DNA of 64,000 nucleotides from Sinotaia quadrata (GCA_028829895.1 CM054181.1:109757860-109821859); one strand, 5' to 3'; positions 1 through 37,369 are shown, counted from the stretch's first letter. A program made the numbers and translations. Notes: generated from the letters alone by a model not told the origin.

Positions 1-447
1 GTGGTCGTTAAGAATCGCTGCTTTCAGAACTGCAGTGGACTGAGCAGCTGACTCTGTATATGTTTTGTTTCTTTCTGCACAATGTGTGACCGACATGTTC
101 CCCTACTGAAAGCACTCCTCACATTTATCTAGATGAAACAGTTCCTCACTGAGTTAACTCACATCACTACCTACGAACTTTGACCTTAGTACAAGTACAA
201 TGTTGAGGTACATAAAGAGACCACGTATTTTAAAGTATGTTCAAACATTATTGCACAGATAACTGCACACATGTGCGCCAACAACTGTTGGCCGGTACTT
301 GGTCAGGAACACTTCAGTAAATGAAAAGCACCACTTCCATGTAACACTTTATCAATATAGAAAGCCGGAATGCTTGATAAACAACACAGCAAATACAAAC
401 AAAAGGAGGGACAGGAAAATGTCAGTACATTGACATCAAGACACCTC

Positions 448-1400
448 ACTACAATGATGATAATACTTTGGTAATTTTTAACATGTTAATACGTGAATAA
501 CCACCGATTAATGCATACATACACAATGATGACAATACTTCTGTAATTTATAACACGTTAATTCATGAACAACAACCAATTAATGCATACGCATACAATG
601 ATGAAAATACTCGCGTAATTTTTAATATGTGAATAAATGAACAACTAACGGATTAATGTGTACACATAATATGATGATGCCGATAAATTGTGTAATTTAT
701 AACATGTTAATACGTGAACAACCCCCGATTAATTCTAGCACATACAATGAGGACAATATTTGCGCAATTGATAACTTGTTAATACGTAATTTGAATAAAT
801 GAACAACCACCGATTAATGCGTACACGTACCATAATGACAATACATGTGTAATTTATAATGTGTGACTAGTAACCACCGATTAATACATACACAAAACAA
901 TGATGACAATAATTGCGTAATTTATAACATGTTAATACGTAAGTTACTCCCGATTAATACATACACGTACAATGACGACAATAATTGCGTAATTTATAAC
1001 ATGTTAATACGTGAACAACCACCGATTAATGCGTACGCACCCAATGATGACAATTCTTGTGTAATTTATAACATGTTAATACGTGAACAACCACCGATTA
1101 ATGCGTACGCACCCAATGATGATAATTCTTGTGTAATTTATAACATGTTAATATGTGAACAACCACCGATTAATGCGTACGAACCCAATGATGACAATTC
1201 TTGCCTAATTTATAACAGGTTAATACGTAAGTAACTCCCGATTAATACATACACATACAATGACGACAATTCTTGCGTAATTTATAACATGTTAATACGT
1301 GAACAACCACCGATTAATGCGTACGCACCCAATGATGACAATTCATGTGTAATGTATAACGTGAATACGTGAATAACCACCGATTAATGCATACACACAC
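448..1400. repeat. 72-bp minisatellite, about 13 copies
   Basis: Tandem units contain the core CCACCGATTAATGCGTACGC, spaced exactly 72 bp apart at 1021, 1093 and 1165, with more decayed copies toward 448. Because 72 is a multiple of three, the freshest copies (863-1234) stay open as a repeated 24-residue frame. Codon content is simply that of the repeat and I do not call it a gene. Confidence 0.9.
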
Positions 1401-2002
1401 AGGTCGCTCCAGAGAAAGCACTGCATATGTGTTTGTACGGCAACACAGAGATATCAACAAAATATTTAATACAGCACAACAGCGTAATTTGTAATGCTGA
1501 ACAACACCTATATGCATAATCAACAATATATTTTCAATGTACAACAACCATAAATGTTGCTTATAGTTATGAAGATAACACATCACTAGATAAAACTGAT
1601 GATTTGACTTCAGTGAGTTGGAGCGCATGTGGTATATTGGGGTAAGAATAAATTGTTCCAACACAGAAGCATATCTTTAAGGAGGGTGGTTGACCGGTCA
1701 CCAACAAGTGAACTATGAAATTTCATTTTGTAGGAATACTTGAAGGTGCCATATTTTCTTTTCTTTTTGTTATGCTGCGCCCTATATTTGTAAATGTACA
1801 GTTCTGCGAAAAATCTTTTGTTGAAAAAGTAAAGAGACAAATCTGAAACAAGATTAAAAAGAAGCCACTGTTGAAAAGATTTGTCGTCTCTTGCTGTATT
1901 TTCTCCGCATGTCTTTTATTACGAAACACGTTTAACATCTTCCTGATCTAAGTCAACCGTGCCATTCTTTCACTGTAAATAAGTTTTCAAGACTTTTGTT
2001 CG

Positions 2003-2018
2003 TGTATGTATGTGGTGT

Positions 2019-2057
<39 letters not shown>

Positions 2058-2242
2058 GTGTGTATGTGTATGTGTATGTGTATGTGCATGTGTATGTGTG
2101 TATGTATGTGTGTGTATGTGTATGTGTGTGTATATGTGTGTGTATGTGTGTATACGTATGTGTGTGTGTGTGTGTGTTTATGTGTGTGTGTGTGTATGTT
2201 TGTGTGTGTATGTATGTGTGTTTGTTTGTTTGTTTGTTTGTG
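2003..2242. repeat. GT-rich microsatellite
   Basis: Impure (TG)n with TATG and TTTG variants. It gives Cys/Val and Thr/His shadow frames on the two strands. Confidence 0.95.
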
Positions 2243-2644
2243 TTAATAATACTTTTATTACGTTTCTTCTGAATCCTCACTACGTCATTTCAACACATTA
2301 ATAAAATATTAAATCTACATTTGAAAGGATTGTTAGGCATTATTCATTAAAATCAATTTAAACCGTTGTCCCAACTTTTATCTTTCCCAATCAGTTTATA
2401 CCGCCACACCATCTTATCTCATGTCTATCCTCATTCCTTTCAACATGACCCTCAACTTCTCTTAAAAGACTTTCCCTATTTAACTTCTGTCTAAGGAGTT
2501 CCCATTCGTTTAGCATTATCCCAACTTCTGTCAAAAGCTATCCTCATCTCTTTAGCATTATCCCACCTTCTTTCATAAGGTATCCCAATCTCTTTAGCAT
2601 TATCCCAACTTCTCTCATAAGGTATCCTCATTTCTTTATCATTA

Positions 2645-2832
2645 TCCCGACGGAAACCGTTACAGATGCTAAAACAATAATGAAGCCGTTAAACAGGCTA
2701 AAACAGTAACGAAGCCGTTACAGATGCTAGAACAATAATGAAGCCGTTACAGATGCTAGAACAATAATGAAGCCGTTACAGATGCTAGAACAGTAACAAA
2801 TCCGTTATAGAGGCTAAAACAATAATGAAACT
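2645..2832. repeat. 29-bp minisatellite
   Basis: Repeats of a unit with core GAAGCCGTTACAGATGCTAG, about six copies, the outer ones decayed. Confidence 0.8.
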
Positions 2833-2890
2833 GTGACACATACGCCACCCTAGTTAATGGTTAATTAATTGACCAGTATAATAGCATACA

Positions 2891-3110
2891 TCTGGAAAGT
2901 AGCAGGCAGCCTTCACCAGAACTGAGCCAATCTCTGTATACACTCGTGCAAGTACAAAAGAGGCTCTTCAAGTAGAAGACTGCCTTCATTACAACTGAGC
3001 CAATCTCTGTATACACTCGTGCAAGTACAAAAGAGGCTCTTCAAGTAGAAGACTGCCTTCATTACAACTGAGCCAAACTCTGTATACACTCGTGTAAGTA
3101 CAGTAGAAGT
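2891..3110. repeat. 73-bp tandem repeat, three copies
   Basis: The string TGTATACACTCGTG recurs at 73-bp spacing (CACTCGTG at 2941, 3014 and 3087) with nearly identical flanks (ACTGAGCCAATCTC). Confidence 0.9.
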
Positions 3111-4394
3111 AATAGATCGCTCACGACGCGAGATTTATTCTCAGGAATAAACAGCATTTTGCATTTATTCACGTCTCTTTATGACTGGCGACGACTCGAG
3201 TGGGTGTATGTTACAATTTCTGATAGCATTTCTAAATACATTTCTTCATTTGTGGGCTTTCCTTGTTTAATTTTATTCCATAATTTGGCCAGTAGCACGC
3301 AGGAAATAAGCAAGTATATACACTCCAGTAATGGTCATCTGGCTATGTTGGCATTCTAGAATCTAGACTATTCCAGAAATTCTAATAAGAGGCCAAGGCC
3401 CAAACTTTTGGGCTTTCTGTAACTTAAATTAAGTACAACAAGTGCACATATGGAACGCTGGCGTTCATTTCTACGTTTGTTGACCGCACAAGGAGAGGGG
3501 AAGGGGGAAGGAATCGTCTTGATACTACTCAAGCACTAAACTCTCACTTAGAAATCAAAGGGAAGTTATCACGTCCAAATTGTGTCTGCATGTTAAGTGT
3601 TGGCTTTATCACAAGTTCGAACAGAGTTATTAGTCTATAATCAAAATTTTATTTTTGTCTATGACATAATTCTGCTCAATTTAGACAAGGTTTTATTTGC
3701 CCTGTATAATTGGTAAATGGCTCTTAAAACATGCCCTGTCTGAATATAAATCTATTTTTTCCCATTCTTCTGTTTTTATTCGTTTCATCCTCATCCTCAG
3801 AACTCCACCTTATAAACGCTCACAACATTCCCTCAAACCCTAATTTTTACTCCAGACACCAGACAAAGACAACGAAAATATAACACATTTTACACCAGAC
3901 AACGAAAATATAACATTTTCATTTACCCACACTGCATGTATCTGAGCAGGAGGTATAAAACTGTAAGGCTGCATAATTTTGATAGTGTAGAAATCTTCTT
4001 TCGAAATTATAATTAATGATGGATGCCAATGATCATTCAATGTCAAGCCCCGTATTCCAGTTCATTTGTAAGGGCTATGAACTCTGGCATAAAATTACCG
4101 ATAATTTTCTAAAGACAGATTGTCTCCCCTGAAGAAAATAGAATAATGGCACATTAAGGTGCAACAGAACCTTATAAGGCTATAAGCCCAACCCCGTCGA
4201 TAACACTGAAGAAAAAAAAATATATTTTCATGCCCTTCCATAGCTATGAGCGAATTTATTTTGTGTGTTTTTAATGTTGCTAAGTGTAGTCATGGAAATT
4301 AGCGCTTGTAGTATAAAACTTTCAACAAAATCTGATATATAAATAAATATATAAACAACTGTATAGTTATGGGAAATTTTACATCATGTGCTTA

Positions 4395-4397
<3 letters not shown>

Positions 4398-4477
<80 letters not shown>

Positions 4478-4525
4478 GCATGCACGCACGCACGCACGCA
4501 CACACGTGCGCACACATACACACGT
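4398..4525. repeat. (CA)n microsatellite
   Basis: Near-pure CA followed by GCACGCAC variants. It produces Thr-His shadow frames only. Confidence 0.95.
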
Positions 4526-5151
4526 GTTGCACATTAGCTGTTTGTTTCTGTGTGTATAATATGCATCTTTATTAATAAAAATATTTTGGTTAATCAAAGT
4601 GAAATTACGAACATTTTTATAAAAACAAAAACAACACTGAACAATGCAATATGCATTTGTTTGATATATTATTGATTTTCCTCACCGAATCTTAAAGTAA
4701 ATATGGTGAAGAGATAATTATAATTGGGATGTTTAAAGTCAAGGTATTTCGTCCTCGAGAATAAAGAGGAAGAGAGGATAAGCGGATGAGAGGAAGCGGC
4801 TGGATACAGAAATATTTCGGAAATATTTTTGAACTTAAGAGTGAATCCAAACGGTAGTAACCCTTCTCACTGAAAGAGAATTGAAAGGCTCCACCTCGTC
4901 TATCACTATGAGACTTAAGAAACTGGAGAAGAGCGTTCCGACTTTTATGACAAGGGGGGATAATGATTTTGAAGATGTAAATCTAAGGCGATTTTATTGA
5001 TTTTAATTTCTGACTATAAGGTTTTAGAATTTAGAGTTATGTCTCTCTATTTTAACTCGTGCGTTGATTTGCGCGCCACAAATGAGGCAGACATAGACAC
5101 ACAGTTCATATGATAGTATGTGTGTGCGTGTCTGTATGCTGCCTTTGTGTA

Positions 5152-5153
<2 letters not shown>

Positions 5154-5230
<77 letters not shown>
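5154..5230. repeat. (GT)n microsatellite
   Basis: Pure TG dinucleotide run. Confidence 0.95.
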
Positions 5231-5231
<1 letters not shown>

Positions 5232-5439
5232 CTTGCTCGTGTGTACTCTCTAGTATCTAAGAATGCGTGGTGTCTTAACATGTCTAACTTATTTGAAAGA
5301 ACGGTCAAGATAGTTCAAGCAATACGCAGAGATGCTATTCTTAGTCAGACAAGTTACAGACTAATTTGGTGATAGCATTGGATAGGGCTAAAGGGCGTGA
5401 TAGACCGTGCGTGTACGAGGGCTATGTGGTCTGGGGTCA

Positions 5440-5960
5440 ATGATCTATAATGCTTTTGCGAGTGGTAGATGGACAGAGCTCAATGAATTGTAACACTTTA
5501 CGAGTGCCAGATTGTTAGGGCCATAGGAATTGAAGCACTTTATGAGTGCCAGATTGTTAGGGCCATAGTGAATTGTAGCACTTTACGAGTACTAGATGGT
5601 CAAGGCTAAAAAACTGCAACACTTTATGAATGCCAGGTGGTTATGGCTAAAGTGAATTGTAACACTACGAATGCAAAATGGCTAGGCTCAACGCATTCAT
5701 ATCTTTTACGAGTTGGTATAAGACTAGAACTCAAGAATTGCATTTATTTTACGAGTGCTAGATGACCAGGACTCACTGACCTGTATTCATTTTACGAGTG
5801 CTAGATGGCCAGGGCTCAATGACCTGCAAATAGTTTACGAGTGCTAGATGACCAGGACTCATTGACTCGTATTTATTTTACGAGTGCTAGATAATTAGAG
5901 CACACGACGTGCATTTTATTGTACGTTTACTAAATGACAAGGGTTTCATGACGGGTGCTA
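5440..5960. repeat. 43-bp degenerate minisatellite
   Basis: TTTACGAGTGCTAGATG recurs; ACGAGTG starts at 5751, 5794, 5837 and 5880, a 43-bp period. Flanking copies toward 5440 are decayed. Confidence 0.85.
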
Positions 5961-7284
5961 GATGACGTGAATCTATTTACCTGCAATATACATGATCAGA
6001 TATTGAAAGTTACAATGACTAGTTTTCTTCAGAGAGTGCTCGCCGTTTCGATCACAGACTTCCTGAAATACTGTTGCGAGTGCAGTAGGGCTAGATTTCG
6101 CTCGAGCACTGACATTATAGTGTTTTAAATATTTTAAATATTATTGCATATATGGTGCAGTGTATAATGGTAATGTATTCCGCAACATCAAATCAACAAA
6201 AATGAAATGAAATAATGAAATTACACAGACAATTTACCATGATCGCAGGCACATATTCATTGTACTTTGAGCTGTAAGACTGCAGTTCAAAACTACTATA
6301 TAAATAACGCATGGTATATAAACTAGTAACTTCCAATACTTGCCAGTATATTCACGTCATTATCAGTACACATGTTTATTGTTGTACACATGTTGTCGAA
6401 AGTACATGTATAAATATTACATCAAGTAGTCTACGAGGTTAACATTACAATGAAAGCTTGTAATTCTGTATATCCATAAATACATTTCTTGCAATCAATA
6501 ATTCACGTCATGGTAACGCAAGTAAGTGTACACGTATTACGTCATTACGCACTGATTCACAGCCTTGTTACATTTCCAATTGCATTGTACACCTGCCTGT
6601 GTAGTGCAGCACATTGGGAACTGTAAAGCTGGAATTTAAATTTAAAACATTGATCACATAGGAACAAGGGCATATATCCTGTTGAACGCGGACAATTCGC
6701 CACCCACACTCAGATGAAGTGAAGCATTTGCATAACCCCGTTTATTTATGTGTCTGCGAATTTGGCTTAGTGAATACTAGCTATTTACTTTCATACATGG
6801 ACGCACAAATGTACAAACCTAACAAATTAACAGTCTGCGCTCACTTACAAACTAATCTACATGTTAAAAAGCAGGAGTCAGGTAGCATTACGTGGAAATT
6901 GTCAGAATGAAAGTAGAAGTGAAAGTAGCTGGAAAATTGGGTGGAGGTAGAATAGATTTTTTTACTGCTGCCGCGTTTGTACGCATTGATCAGTCTCGAC
7001 TGCAGCCTGCTTTGGAACGTTAAAGCTTTACACCGAGAGCTGACATGTTGTCGGAATAGAACCTATCGGAACACACCATTGGGAAGGTCAGTAAATTCAT
7101 TTTATCAACACACTCTATCAACATCAAGGTACTTAATGAAACTATAATATTTAAGTTTAAGCATTTTGGCATTGAAACAATTGCAATCTTGCGGCAGTTT
7201 TGCTTCAGTTCTATAAAGCATTCGCTATTTTGGCTTCCTAGTTTTAACCGAAGCAACATTACTTATCTATCTAATGTGTCCAGT

Positions 7285-7480
7285 AGGCTACTCAGTCGGT
7301 TTATTTCTTTCTGACCTACACCTGAACCTTTAGAATTTGTTCCGGGGAGATGGTTGTTCACCGATTTGGCGAGCTTAGTTACTGTTATCGTTTTTAAATG
7401 GTGGCGTGTTTGCTTACTTTGACCTTCAACTTCTTCAAGTTTGAGTCAAGTGTACGTGAGAACACTGCGCTTGAAAGAGT
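7285..7480 (+). promoter_or_regulatory. Conserved upstream block, possible promoter or 5' UTR
   Basis: This stretch is GC-richer than its surroundings and almost unchanged between units (about 7 differences in 200 bp against 39490-39690), whereas nearby AT-rich repeats have rearranged. It lies about 1.9 kb upstream of the first coding exon. An ORF here (from 7398) is not conserved in frame between copies, so it is unlikely to encode protein. No TATA box or firm splice donor was identified. The regulatory role is inferred from conservation only. Confidence 0.25.
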
Positions 7481-7714
7481 TTTGATAAATAGGACAAGTG
7501 GATTATGTTCTGCTAATGTGTATCCTCTGCTTATATTTATCCAATTGAAGAAAGAGCAGCGTTTGCGTAACGATTGCGTTGTTCATATTTTCTTTAGAGA
7601 CAACAAAATTCTTCACTTGATGTAGCTTGCAAATAGGCGAGGGCAAATTTTAATTTACAGTAGAACAATATCCCTTCAATATTTAAATCATGCTTATCGT
7701 CAGCGTACCTCGAA

Positions 7715-8220
7715 TGTGCAACATTTATTGAGTGTACTATACCTCTTTAATGAAAAGCAATATTTTAGAGTATCACCTCTCATTAATAGCAACAATTCTT
7801 GAGTGTACTATACCTCTTTAATGAAAAGCAATATTTAGAGTATCAGTCTCATTAATAACAACATTTATTGAGTGTACTATACCTCTTTAATGAAAAGCAA
7901 TATTTTAGAGTATCACGTCTCATTAATAACAACATTTATTTAGTTTATTACAGCTCATTAATAACAACATTCAGTGAATGTTTTGTAGTCATTAATAAGA
8001 AATTTATCTTAACGTATTATAGCTCATTAATAAGAACATTTATATTAGTGTATTATATCTAAATGATAACAACATTTATTTATTGAATTATAGCTCATTA
8101 ATAGCGTACCAAGTTTTACTTTAGTGTATATTAGCTCATTAATAACACTTATGCATTTCTTTAGAGCTCATTAATAACAACATTTATTTAGTATATTAAA
8201 GCTTATTAGTTATATTAGTA
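7715..8220. repeat. AT-rich CTCATTAATAACAACATTTA minisatellite
   Basis: Units of about 35-60 bp share GCTCATTAATAACAACATTT with variable tails (AGTGTATTATA). Similar arrays occur at 8930-9110, 39855-40220, 41880-42400 and 43980-44450, so this repeat fills much of the 5' flank of both genes. Confidence 0.85.
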
Positions 8221-8239
8221 CAAATCTATTTTGGGGTGA

Positions 8240-8920
8240 TATATATGTGATGGTCAGAGCTACTGGTTATGATTATTATTATTATATTCTAATTAATAAT
8301 TCATTCCTAAATACAAGTGCCTGGAATCTTAATTAATATATTAATAATAAATCACAATAGACGTTCAAATTGTCTCCCATATGGCGGATCACCTGGCGCT
8401 GCAGAAATTCTACCCCTTAGTTTAGATAGATGTTCTACTGACACAATTCCTCCCCACAGATGCAACGTCTTACTTAAGGAGTAATTAGATCCATCTTTAA
8501 GTTATTTTAACGAGCCGCCGCCCCCCCCTACACCCACTATTACTCCAGACGTATCATTTAGATAATATGCGAACAAATAAGAAACAACAAGAAATTTATT
8601 AAATCAACAATCAAAACATACAAACGATGCAGTTGAATAAAGAATACACACTCTCATAGGATAAATGTTCAGATAATGTGCACCACTTATTCAACCTCTA
8701 TCCCAAATATAAAATAGTCAAGTTAGTATTCAATAATCGAATTGTGAATCTATTTCTCATCACAGAAATCAGAGTAGGAGTAAAAGAATCAATAGTTAAT
8801 TTTACACGACCTTCATATGACGTAAAAGTCGTAAGCTGTCATTGGCAGGTTTTCTCAACTATGTCACAGGCTCACTTTGCCTGCAGGTCTAACGTGCACC
8901 TCTAGAAACACTACACGAAG
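8240..8920. mobile_element. Interspersed repeat, TGTGAC-type family, member 1
   Basis: It shares ordered blocks (GGTTATGATTATTATTATTA; a TGGCGGAT-CTGGCGCTG block; a C-rich CTACACCCAC block; ATTAAATCAACAATCAAA) with 21218-22830 and 40660-41875. The orthologous copy in unit B is 40256-40560. No coding capacity is visible, so it is probably a decayed non-autonomous element. Class is unknown and the ends are approximate. Confidence 0.5.
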
Positions 8921-8929
8921 TGTTCCAAG

Positions 8930-9110
8930 AATTTATTTAGTGTATCAAATCTAGCTAATTATTTAATAATGAAATGTATTGAATGTACTATAGCTTAGCT
9001 CATAAATTAATAACAAAATTTATTTAGTGTATCAAGTTAGCTAATTATTTAATAATGAAATGTATTGAATGTACTACAGCTCAGCTAATAACATTAATCA
9101 AGTTTTAAGC
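8930..9110. repeat. AT-rich minisatellite, second block
   Basis: Two near-identical units of TTTATTTAGTGTATCAA followed by TTATTTAATAATGAAATGTA; same family as 7715-8220. Confidence 0.7.
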
Positions 9111-9310
9111 TGAGATGCAGCAATAACATGTGCATGTTCAAATGATGATTTTAGTTTACGATTGTAGTGTCTGAAACAGTAAATCAGTAAATATATCAGT
9201 GTGTGACTGTAGTTCACATCCGATTATTGGCTACTTGAAATATTATTATTGGTTTAAGATTCTGAATTCACAAATCTACTTTAGCAGACCTTCTTGTTTT
9301 CTAAGGAAGC

Positions 9311-32979
<23,669 letters not shown>

Positions 32980-33019
32980 GTATTATCCTGTTACTAAACA
33001 TGGAGTAGAGTTAAAGATA

Positions 33020-33345
33020 CATACTGTGTAGGATAAGTTTGGGATACATTATTTAATGTGGGCAGGTTGTTTACACGAATGTTTGGGATAATGAATTAAT
33101 GAAGAGTTTTTTAAACGACTGTTTAGGATATGCTTGGGATAATGGGTTAACGAGAGTGGTTTGTTGACACGGTTGTCTGGGATAAACTTGGGATACATTA
33201 TTTAATGTATGTCGGTTGTTTATACGGTTGTCTGGGATAAACTTGGGATAATGGGTTAACGAGGGAGGGTTGTTTACACAGTTGTCTGGGATAAACTTGG
33301 GATAATGGGTTAACGAGGGTGGGTTGTTTACTCGGTTGTCTGGGA
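33020..33345. repeat. About 55-bp minisatellite just after gene A
   Basis: GTCTGGGATAAACTTGGGAT and ATGGGTTAACGAGGG repeat four to six times with variable spacing. Confidence 0.8.
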
Positions 33346-33415
33346 AAATGAAAAAAAGAGCAAGACGCTGGCAATGACTGATCGGATCAGAGATTTGTGT
33401 TTACATTCAGAAGAA

Positions 33416-33421
33416 AATAAA
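33416..33421 (+). terminator. Candidate polyadenylation signal AATAAA, gene A
   Basis: AATAAA followed by GTGTCCTCGGTTT about 440 bp after the stop. Another AATAAA lies near 33530. Only the hexamer supports this. Confidence 0.3.
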
Positions 33422-33548
33422 GTGTCCTCGGTTTAAGACTAAACCTGATATCATTTGATTTATGTAATTATTGTATTATGGGGTCTTATTGATGAGAGAA
33501 AAAGGTAATAAGTGGAGGTATGATTAGTGAAATAAAATATTTTAAGGT

Positions 33549-33815
33549 TGGTGTTGTACAAGTAGAGACAACAGGAGTACTATTTGATGTTTAGCGCTAG
33601 TGATGTTGTACAAGTAGAGACAACAGGAGTACTGTTCGATGTTTAGCTCTAGTGATGTTGTACAAGTAGAGACAACAGGAGTACTGTTCGATGTTTAGCT
33701 CTAGTGATGTTGTACAAGTAGAGACAACAGGAGTACTATTCGATGTTTAGCGCTAATGATGTTGTACAAATAGAGACAACAGGAGTACTGTTCGATGTTT
33801 AGCTCTAGTGATTAA
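33549..33815. repeat. 52-bp minisatellite, five copies
   Basis: GTTGTACAAGTAGAGACAAC recurs at 52-bp spacing (33605, 33657 and so on), copies over 90% alike. Confidence 0.93.
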
Positions 33816-34075
33816 ACTGCTCACTCTTCACATTTAGCACATTGGGGCTGGATGCGTTACATCATACACACACACACACACACACATGCACATTAGCAGT
33901 TGAATTGGATACTTTATTGTCTTATATCGTGACACTTCATATTAGTGGTGAATATAAAACTTATTGAATACACTTGACTCATACAAATTTACTTCCACCT
34001 AAATATTAGAAAATAAATAAATGATAGAAAGTAATAAATATATTTATGAAATTTTTAAATGTCAAATACACAGAC

Positions 34076-34153
<78 letters not shown>

Positions 34154-37100
34154 ACACACACACAACGGAAGCGGAATAAGGGAGAGACGAAAAGAGAAGC
34201 TGAAAAGGAGAGAAATAAATAGTCAAGATAGTTTATTATTAGATCGAGAGGAAAAATAAGCAAGAAAGGGAAAAGAAAGAGAAAGAAAACTTTAATGAAA
34301 AAGAGAATCAAGGGTTGGGTGGGTGGAAGAGAGATAGGCAAAGAGAGAGGAGAAAGTGAAAATGTGTAAGAGATAATGATCAAAGAAACAAGAAGACTGA
34401 AATTAGAGAGAAAATTAAGTAATATATTTGTGTGCATTGCAATGTTTTAAAGTCGTATTTTAATCCATAAACAGGATCTTTGTGACGTGGTAACTTAAGA
34501 CCAGGGAGCTTCGCTATTACGTTGAATTTGGACACTAGGCCAGAAAAGGGAGACAATCAAATGGATCAGCCTCCTTATATTACAAGTCGAAAGAACGCAT
34601 TTCGAACTTAGTTTAAATGTGTGTAAAGGAACAGTCAAGGGACACAATTAAACTGCTCGTGGAGATATGAAGTAATGTATGTACATTTGTGTAATTTTGC
34701 AAAACTTTACCTAATTCCTGGAGAAATAAAATATCTTTTTAAAAAATAATTTTAAAAACAAGATTCATGTAAATGTGTGCTTTTCTATGTTTCTCATTCT
34801 TTCGTTTTCACTCGAAAACATTTTCTCTTTGCAAATTGTTGATATTTCTTATTCGAGTTTCACTTTATCATATTAATAGATGTTTTAATTAAGTTTTAAC
34901 AGTCTCTCCAAAGAAATAGGACAAACACAATAAGAAGATAATCCCAACATGTATTGAGTGAAAAAATCAACATCAACAAGTTCCAGTATAAATATATAAA
35001 TAAAAATACAAATAAAAATTAAACACATCACTTAAAAGAATAATCACAGCAACTTTCCAAAAGATTGTGTACACGGAAAACAGCATAACAAAAAGTAAAC
35101 ATTTTCTAATGCAGTGGTTCCTTGTGATAAAAAGAAAAGTTCACACAAGTTAAAACAATTTAACGAAAGGGATATATTTTAAAGTCATTTGATATAACGA
35201 GATCAAATCTTAATAAATTGTAATGCAAGACTGTTAGTTTGTATAGTATGTATATTTGTAAACCTGCATACATATTTATATAGTACTTATGCAAATAAAT
35301 AATTATTGACGTTTGCAGGTATAGCTTATACATCTGGTTAAATTAGTTCATAATGAATAGTTACACATATTAAATCATATCATTAATAGTTACTCATTGG
35401 TTACATCAGGTCTTGCAGTAACTCATTCTAAACAGTCTATGAAAAAAGACGCTATAAACAAAAAGAATTTATAAACACATTACTAAAGCAAGAGTGAAGC
35501 CAAATTGAGTAAAAGAAAACCCAACAACAGTAGCAGCTAGCGTGTGAGAGCCTTTCATGTACTTTGCACAAAGTGTGAATGACGTTCGTACTAAATGAAC
35601 AGGCAGTGGTTTACTTAGGGACCTTTCTCTAGAGTTGATTGCACAAGTCCAACCCCCACCCTTACCCCTTGCAAATATTCGTTTTTCAGTGATAATAAAA
35701 ATATTTTAATAAAAATATCTTCGTTGCGTTAAAGGAAGCAGCCTATTTCAACAAATTTTACAACAATAGCATTGTCTTGAAAGTAAAATAGTCACAAAAA
35801 GCTCCAGTAGACATTTTTGTCTTGGTTCAAGTAACATTCAAAATACGGATGACAGTATGGTAAACCAAAAGAGTTATTTCCTAATGAATCAAATTAAATT
35901 ATTAATGTATTAATTATAAACGTCCACGCCAAATGTAGTGAAATATTATGCAAGCCATGAACTGAGTAAATAATGTTAGCATGAAAAGGAATTTAAACTG
36001 AATGTAATTTTTAATTAAAGGTTTATGCGCAATTAAACGCTACAATACAAATATAAGGAAACACTTATTCTATGTTATACATTCTAAAAATAATACTGAT
36101 AATGTAATATTTTATAGTTTATAATATTTAAACATGAAACTAACATCACCAAACAGATCAGATTATTTTATAATTAGATACGTACATTTAGAATATTTTA
36201 TTTACAGCGATGAATACGTTTCGTTTGTCGCTTGAGTCCACAAAATATATCTTGTGTATATTATAAATAAATAATCTTCCAATTTTTAAAACGATGTTAA
36301 CAGAGAATGTAGATTATATTATGCACTTACTTTCTTTCATCAATATAAATCTTTAATTAATTTATTTGTTCTTTATTTTGTCCATAATGTTTTTAGTTTG
36401 CGTAAATCAGCCAATGCATATATGTTGATATGTACATGCTTACTACAGTTTATCTACTTAAATTGAATTGTGTTCTAGTGTGAAAATTGTTTACATATTT
36501 AATTGCAACTCATCTGAAATGTGCATAAGTCTGTGTGGAGTTTTTATGTATGCCAGATTTCAACATTTAGACAATGCTATATAGGTGATCAAATATTAAT
36601 GTGATATCAGTTTGCAGGCAATAAAATTTATATGTCATGGACTTTGAGTATATAATAATTGATTGACTGCTCTCTCTTCAAATAACATAGATAAAAAACA
36701 ATATGAAAAGCTGTCTTGTCTTATCCTACCTACCTACCTGTTTGTCCGTCCGTCCGCCCATCCATCTATCCATCTATCCATCTATCTATTTATCTATCTA
36801 GTACCTGATTTGTCTAGAAAGAGTTAATATATTACATCTATTGACATTTTTAACTAACACTATTTAATGAACAGGTTTTGGTGTTTATGTGATTTTACGT
36901 CTCGTTTGAGTGACGTCATTCTACAGCAGAATTTTGGGAAGAAGCTGATTGGCTCATGCGGACAAGTGAAAAATCTTTTCTCCCCCAATTAAAGTAGAAA
37001 TCATTAAAGATAATACATATATCACCAACAAATATCTTCAAAGGGACATATAGATATGCATATCAAAGTCTTCATAATATAATATAATACTATAATATTT

Positions 37101-37369
37101 TTTAAAAGTACAAGGTAAATAAAACATCTTCTTGCTTACTTAAATCTATAGGAAACACAATTTTTTTTCCAACTTGACCAACTTCTCACCCCGCAAAGGT
37201 TATTGGATATGTTGAAATAGGAAAATATATATATATTTTTAATGAATCTTGAAAACTGCCTTCCCTATTATAAGGTTAAGGCCGAAGACAAAAATAAAGC
37301 TGTTGCCTATTATACACTAAACTGACGAATATATAATCCACTGAAATGTGAATGTTTCGGAATCAAATT
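33816..37369. other. Spacer without recognisable genes
   Basis: AT-rich DNA with CA tracts (33866-33890 and 34079-34164) and a TACC/TCCG/ATCC tract at 36728-36801. The minus-strand frame over 34078-34437 is a CA shadow plus low-complexity sequence. No splice-compatible coding exon or RZ-type finger was seen on the plus strand. Confidence 0.65.

Larger units (their letters stand above)
1..6340. other. Unique left flank, no recognisable gene
   Basis: I see no convincing coding exon here on either strand. The open frames are produced by tandem repeats (a 72-bp repeat, CA/GT tracts) or are short and unlike any family I know. The stretch between the listed repeats is AT-rich single-copy-looking DNA. 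It has no counterpart left of unit B, so it lies outside the duplicated segment. Confidence 0.7.

Noticed and set aside
863..1234. 123-codon open frame with 24-residue repeats
   Set aside because: It is produced by a 72-bp minisatellite (a multiple of three); flanking decayed units are not open and there is no splice or start context.
448..1400. CRISPR-like array
   Set aside because: The 72-bp units are continuous without unique spacers of constant size, and the DNA is eukaryotic.
1987..2301. Cys/Val-rich and Thr/His-rich frames on both strands
   Set aside because: GT/CA microsatellite translation; the same applies to 4369-4597, 5024-5372, 34059-34437 and 60367-60597.
7398..7625. 75-codon frame similar in unit B (39606-39806)
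   Set aside because: The copies share an N-terminus, but indels change the reading frame later, which is not the pattern of a conserved protein; treated as a possible regulatory or UTR block.
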